8,680 nucleotides of DNA from CAZWSE01 sp964636575 (GTDB taxonomy: Bacteria; Pseudomonadota; Alphaproteobacteria; Rhodobacterales; Rhodobacteraceae): NCBI GenBank assembly GCA_964636575.1, contig CAZWSE010000119.1:1-8680 (forward strand). Reading direction: 5' to 3'. Both the position numbers and the translations under genes were made by a program. Numbering within the stretch: the first letter of the stretch is position 1; each line of letters begins with the position of its first letter. The notes beneath the pieces were generated by a model that saw nothing but the letters and a program-made list of their open reading frames with translations, was not told the DNA's origin and did not search any database. Shown piece after piece: positions 6,031 to 8,680 of the stretch.

Positions 6031-7707
6031 ATGGATGATACGAACATCATTTTGTTCGCACTGCATATTGCGGGCGCGGCGGCTCTTTTGATCTGGGCAG
6101 TCCGTTTGTTGCGCACCGGGGTCGAGCGCGCATTTTCGGTGCTACTGCGGTCCTTCCTGCGCCGTTCCAATACAAACAGGTTACAGGCCTTGGGCAGCGG
6201 CGTGATTGCCGCATTGTGTCTGCAAAGTGCCACGGCGGTCGCTGTATTGGTGTCGAACTTTGCAACAAAGGGTGGCGTCGGCTTGCTGGCGGGCGTGGCG
6301 ATTTTGCTGGGGGCCGACATCGGCTCTGCGGTCGTGTCGCAAATCCTACTGGTTCGCCAAGAATTTTTGATCCCGTTGTTATTGCTCTGTGGTGTTGTCT
6401 TGTTTCTGCGCAGTTCGCGCAATGAAATCCGGCAATTCGGACGGATGCTGATTGGGGTTGGGCTGATCTTTGTCTCACTCAATATGATCCGCGACGCTAC
6501 CGGCCCGCTGATCGGAAACCCTGCGACGGCGAATGTTATGGCCTATCTCGCAGGCGATCCTGTGACATCATTTCTGATCGGCGGGTTGTTTGCATGGGGC
6601 GTGCATTCGTCGGTGGCCGCGGTTTTGTTCTTTGTCACATTGACGGCCCAAGGGCTTTTGCCGCCAAGCGGGGCGGCTGCGATGGTGTTGGGGGCAAACG
6701 CGGGTGGGGCGCTCCTAGCCTATGTGCTGACACTCACCGCGACAATGACTGCACGCCGCATGGTTATGGCAAATTTGGTGCTGCGCGGCGGGGGGGCTGC
6801 ATTGGTTCTTTTGATTTTGGCCAAAGGTGCCAACAGTCTTGGATGGCTGGGCGCCGACCCTGCACGTCAGATTATCAACCTGCATTTGGCTTTCAATTTT
6901 GGATTGGGGCTGATTTGCCTACCATTCCTCGGGTGGATCGCAACGGCCACGCAAAAGCTGATGCCGGACCGCGCAGATGCGACTGGACCCCTTTCACCAA
7001 CCTCCGCGCTTGATCCATCAACGCTGGACCGGCCTTCACGTGCTTTGCCCTGTGCCGCGCGTGAGATCATAAAGATGGGAGAGGCGAGCGAGACCATGCT
7101 CCGCTCGGCGATGTCTTTGTTCCAGACCTGGGACGCACTCACTGCAAAAGCAATTGCCGAAAAATCCTTGGAAGTCAGCAAGTTGCACGCGGACATCAAA
7201 GGTTTTCTTGCAGGGCTTGATCACAAGAAAATGTCCGATGACGAACAAGACAAAGCAGGTGAGCTGGCATCCACCGCATTGAATTTGGAAACCGCAGCAA
7301 ATGCAATTTCTCAAAGCCTTTTGGCGCAAGCGGAGCAACTGAGCACAGAAGGGCTGGAGTTTTCAGAAGATGGTTGGTCTGACCTGACCGATTTTCACGA
7401 CCGGGTTCTGAGCAATACGCAACTTGCGCTGAGCGTGCTGATTTCGGGCGCGCCGGATTCGGCACGGCAATTGCTGCGTGCCAAGGACAAAGTGCGCAAG
7501 GCAGAGCAAAAGCTGCAAGAACGTCATTTGGTGCGCCTGCGCAACAATAACCCTGCCAGTTTTGAAACAAGCCGCATCCATCAGGACACGCTGCGCACGC
7601 TGAAAACGATCAACGCTGCATTTGCGACGATCGGTCAACCGATTGCTGCGCGATCAGGTGATCTTCTGTCGACACGACTGACCACAAAGTCGAAAGCCAG
7701 CGACTAA
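6031..7707 (+). CDS. Na/Pi cotransporter family protein with C-terminal PhoU-like domain
   Basis: This is a membrane phosphate transporter of the PF02690/NptA-YjbB type, 558 aa. Residues 1-310 contain about eight or nine hydrophobic segments with the family's internal duplication. Repeat one has LCLQSATAVAVL (62-73) and GADIGSA (94-100); repeat two has GVHSSVAAVLFF (190-201) and GANAGGA (221-227); a HLAFNFG motif follows at 285-291. Residues about 345-540 are a soluble helical region matching the PhoU-like domain usual in bacterial members. E. coli YjbB exports phosphate, and I infer the same direction here because the operon would release phosphate inside the cell. In the second repeat the usual QSS is HSS. 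The ribosome binding site is poor (only AGAAAAA before ATG 6031), so expression probably relies on coupling to the phosphodiesterase stop 4 nt upstream, keeping the level low. Confidence 0.88.
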   Translation: MDDTNIILFALHIAGAAALLIWAVRLLRTGVERAFSVLLRSFLRRSNTNRLQALGSGVIAALCLQSATAVAVLVSNFATKGGVGLLAGVAILLGADIGSAVVSQILLVRQEFLIPLLLLCGVVLFLRSSRNEIRQFGRMLIGVGLIFVSLNMIRDATGPLIGNPATANVMAYLAGDPVTSFLIGGLFAWGVHSSVAAVLFFVTLTAQGLLPPSGAAAMVLGANAGGALLAYVLTLTATMTARRMVMANLVLRGGGAALVLLILAKGANSLGWLGADPARQIINLHLAFNFGLGLICLPFLGWIATATQKLMPDRADATGPLSPTSALDPSTLDRPSRALPCAAREIIKMGEASETMLRSAMSLFQTWDALTAKAIAEKSLEVSKLHADIKGFLAGLDHKKMSDDEQDKAGELASTALNLETAANAISQSLLAQAEQLSTEGLEFSEDGWSDLTDFHDRVLSNTQLALSVLISGAPDSARQLLRAKDKVRKAEQKLQERHLVRLRNNNPASFETSRIHQDTLRTLKTINAAFATIGQPIAARSGDLLSTRLTTKSKASD

Positions 7708-7739
7708 AACAGCTCGATCAATGGAAAGCCTTAGACCAG

Positions 7740-8624
7740 ATGAACACAGTCCAAGACATTTTTGATCGCTACCAGTCCATCAGGGAGCGGTTGCCCGTCG
7801 CCATGTTTGCAGAAAGCTCTAGTGTTATCGGGTCGCTCATGGATATTGCGGATCAGGTAGATGCTTTTGTGTTTGATGCTTTTGGTGTCTTGAACGTTGG
7901 CGAAACACCAATCCCGGGGGCTGCTGCGCGCCTTGATGCCTTGCGCGCGCGGGGCTGTGCACTTCGTGTTCTGTCAAATGCGGCAAGCTACAAACACGAC
8001 GATGCAGTCGAGAAATTCAAGCGGCTTGGCATGACCCTTGACGCGGAAGAGATCATCACAAGCCGTGACGCCACATTATTAGAATTGGACGCGCGGACAT
8101 GGGGGTGCATCGCCGCCAGCGCTGATGACCTGTCCGATATTCCCGCCAAGACAATACGCTTAGCTGACAATCCATTGTCATATGATCAAGCTGAGGGTTT
8201 TCTATTTTTGTCGTCTGAAGGGTGGTCCGCAAGCCGTCAGTCAAGTCTGGAGCGCGCGCTGCTTGAAAACCCGCGGCCTTTAGTGATTGCAAACGCCGAT
8301 CTTGCCGCTCCCCGCGAAGACGGTTTTTCACTGGAGCCAGGCTACTTTGGGCATTTGTTGCTTGACCAAGGACATAGTGACATTCGTTTTTTCGGCAAAC
8401 CTTTTGCAGAAGTATACGCGCTAGCGGAAACGTCGCTTGCCGGCATCCCTCCAAATCGCATTGCTATGGTTGGCGACACATTGCACACCGATATCCTTGG
8501 GGGCGCTGCACGTGCTTGGCGCACCGTACTTGTGACCCAAGACGGCATGTTTGCAGGTCACGACGTTCAAACCTATTGCAGTTCTTCACTGATCAATCCG
8601 GATTGGATTGCGAAGCGTATCTGA
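7740..8624 (+). CDS. HAD-superfamily hydrolase, class IIA (NagD-like), atypical motif I
   Basis: This is a 294-aa soluble HAD protein. Motif I is FDAFGVL with nucleophile D46, motif II LRVLSN with S79, motif III FGKP with K220, and motif IV MVGDTLHTD with D246 and D251. The large cap between motifs II and III, plus the early IPGA (58-61) and ANADLAAP (184-191) stretches, place it with class IIA enzymes such as NagD and phosphoglycolate phosphatases. Oddly, the position two residues after the nucleophile is F48 rather than the Asp that serves as general acid/base in phosphatases. Haloacid dehalogenases (Tyr) and phosphonatases (Ala) also lack that Asp. It might dephosphorylate or otherwise process the phosphodiesterase product, but activity is uncertain. 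It starts 32 nt after the preceding stop with a weak site, GGAAAG (7723-7728). ATG 7803 (residue 22) is a possible alternative start; the residues before it look helical and not obviously conserved. Confidence 0.82.
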   Translation: MNTVQDIFDRYQSIRERLPVAMFAESSSVIGSLMDIADQVDAFVFDAFGVLNVGETPIPGAAARLDALRARGCALRVLSNAASYKHDDAVEKFKRLGMTLDAEEIITSRDATLLELDARTWGCIAASADDLSDIPAKTIRLADNPLSYDQAEGFLFLSSEGWSASRQSSLERALLENPRPLVIANADLAAPREDGFSLEPGYFGHLLLDQGHSDIRFFGKPFAEVYALAETSLAGIPPNRIAMVGDTLHTDILGGAARAWRTVLVTQDGMFAGHDVQTYCSSSLINPDWIAKRI

Positions 8625-8680
8625 ACAGCCACCCAAAGCGGACTTTAGCTGCGGAACAGAAAGTTGGTAGAAGTGGGCTC

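Noticed and set aside
1544..8624. Reading the locus as a complete aminoethylphosphonate pathway
   Set aside because: The transporter class would fit, but no PhnW, PhnX, PhnY or PhnA-like enzyme is present; the HAD protein has NagD-like cap placement and not the phosphonatase motif D-W-A-G.
8625..8680. Search for an intrinsic terminator after the HAD gene
   Set aside because: Only AAAG/CTTT (4 bp) pairs, and there is no T-run; the operon may continue or terminate beyond the window.

Overview
The window reads as a chromosomal segment of an alphaproteobacterium, most likely a marine Rhodobacteraceae (roseobacter-type) strain. This rests on the moderately high GC content, the codon choice and the general look of the proteins; no marker gene is present to fix the taxon. 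Every convincing gene lies on the + strand. From 444 to 8624 they form one tightly packed array that looks like a single operon, with gaps of 1 to 54 nt or 4-nt ATGA overlaps.

Layout. Positions 1-241 hold a weakly supported open frame that could be the 3' end of an upstream gene. Positions 242-443 are a leader with a candidate sigma70-type promoter (383-411) and a perfect 14-bp LacI-type operator (416-429), placed just before the ribosome binding site of a LacI-family repressor gene (444-1547, TTG start). Next come a periplasmic solute-binding protein (1544-2539), two inner-membrane permeases (2594-3397, 3399-4190) and an ABC ATPase (4187-5221). Together these are a complete importer of the ferric/thiamine/polyamine/aminoethylphosphonate (COG1840-type) class. 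After it come a calcineurin-like metallophosphodiesterase closely resembling the glycerophosphodiesterase GpdQ (5218-6027), a Na/Pi-cotransporter-family membrane protein with a PhoU-like C-terminal domain (6031-7707), and a class-IIA (NagD-like) HAD hydrolase (7740-8624). Two strong RNA hairpins flank the binding-protein gene: one inside the 3' tail of the repressor gene (1464-1495), the other in the gap before the first permease (2558-2581).

How the genes may work together (inference). The importer brings in a small phosphodiester, for example a glycerophosphodiester. The GpdQ-like enzyme splits it into an alcohol and a phosphomonoester. The HAD protein may act on a downstream product, and the Na/Pi protein, like E. 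coli YjbB, may export surplus phosphate. Control by a LacI-type repressor, with no recognisable Pho box in the leader, suggests induction by the organic substrate rather than by phosphate starvation. That would explain why a phosphate outlet is built into the operon. The substrate itself cannot be read from sequence. The HAD protein lacks the usual second motif-I aspartate, so its phosphatase role is uncertain.
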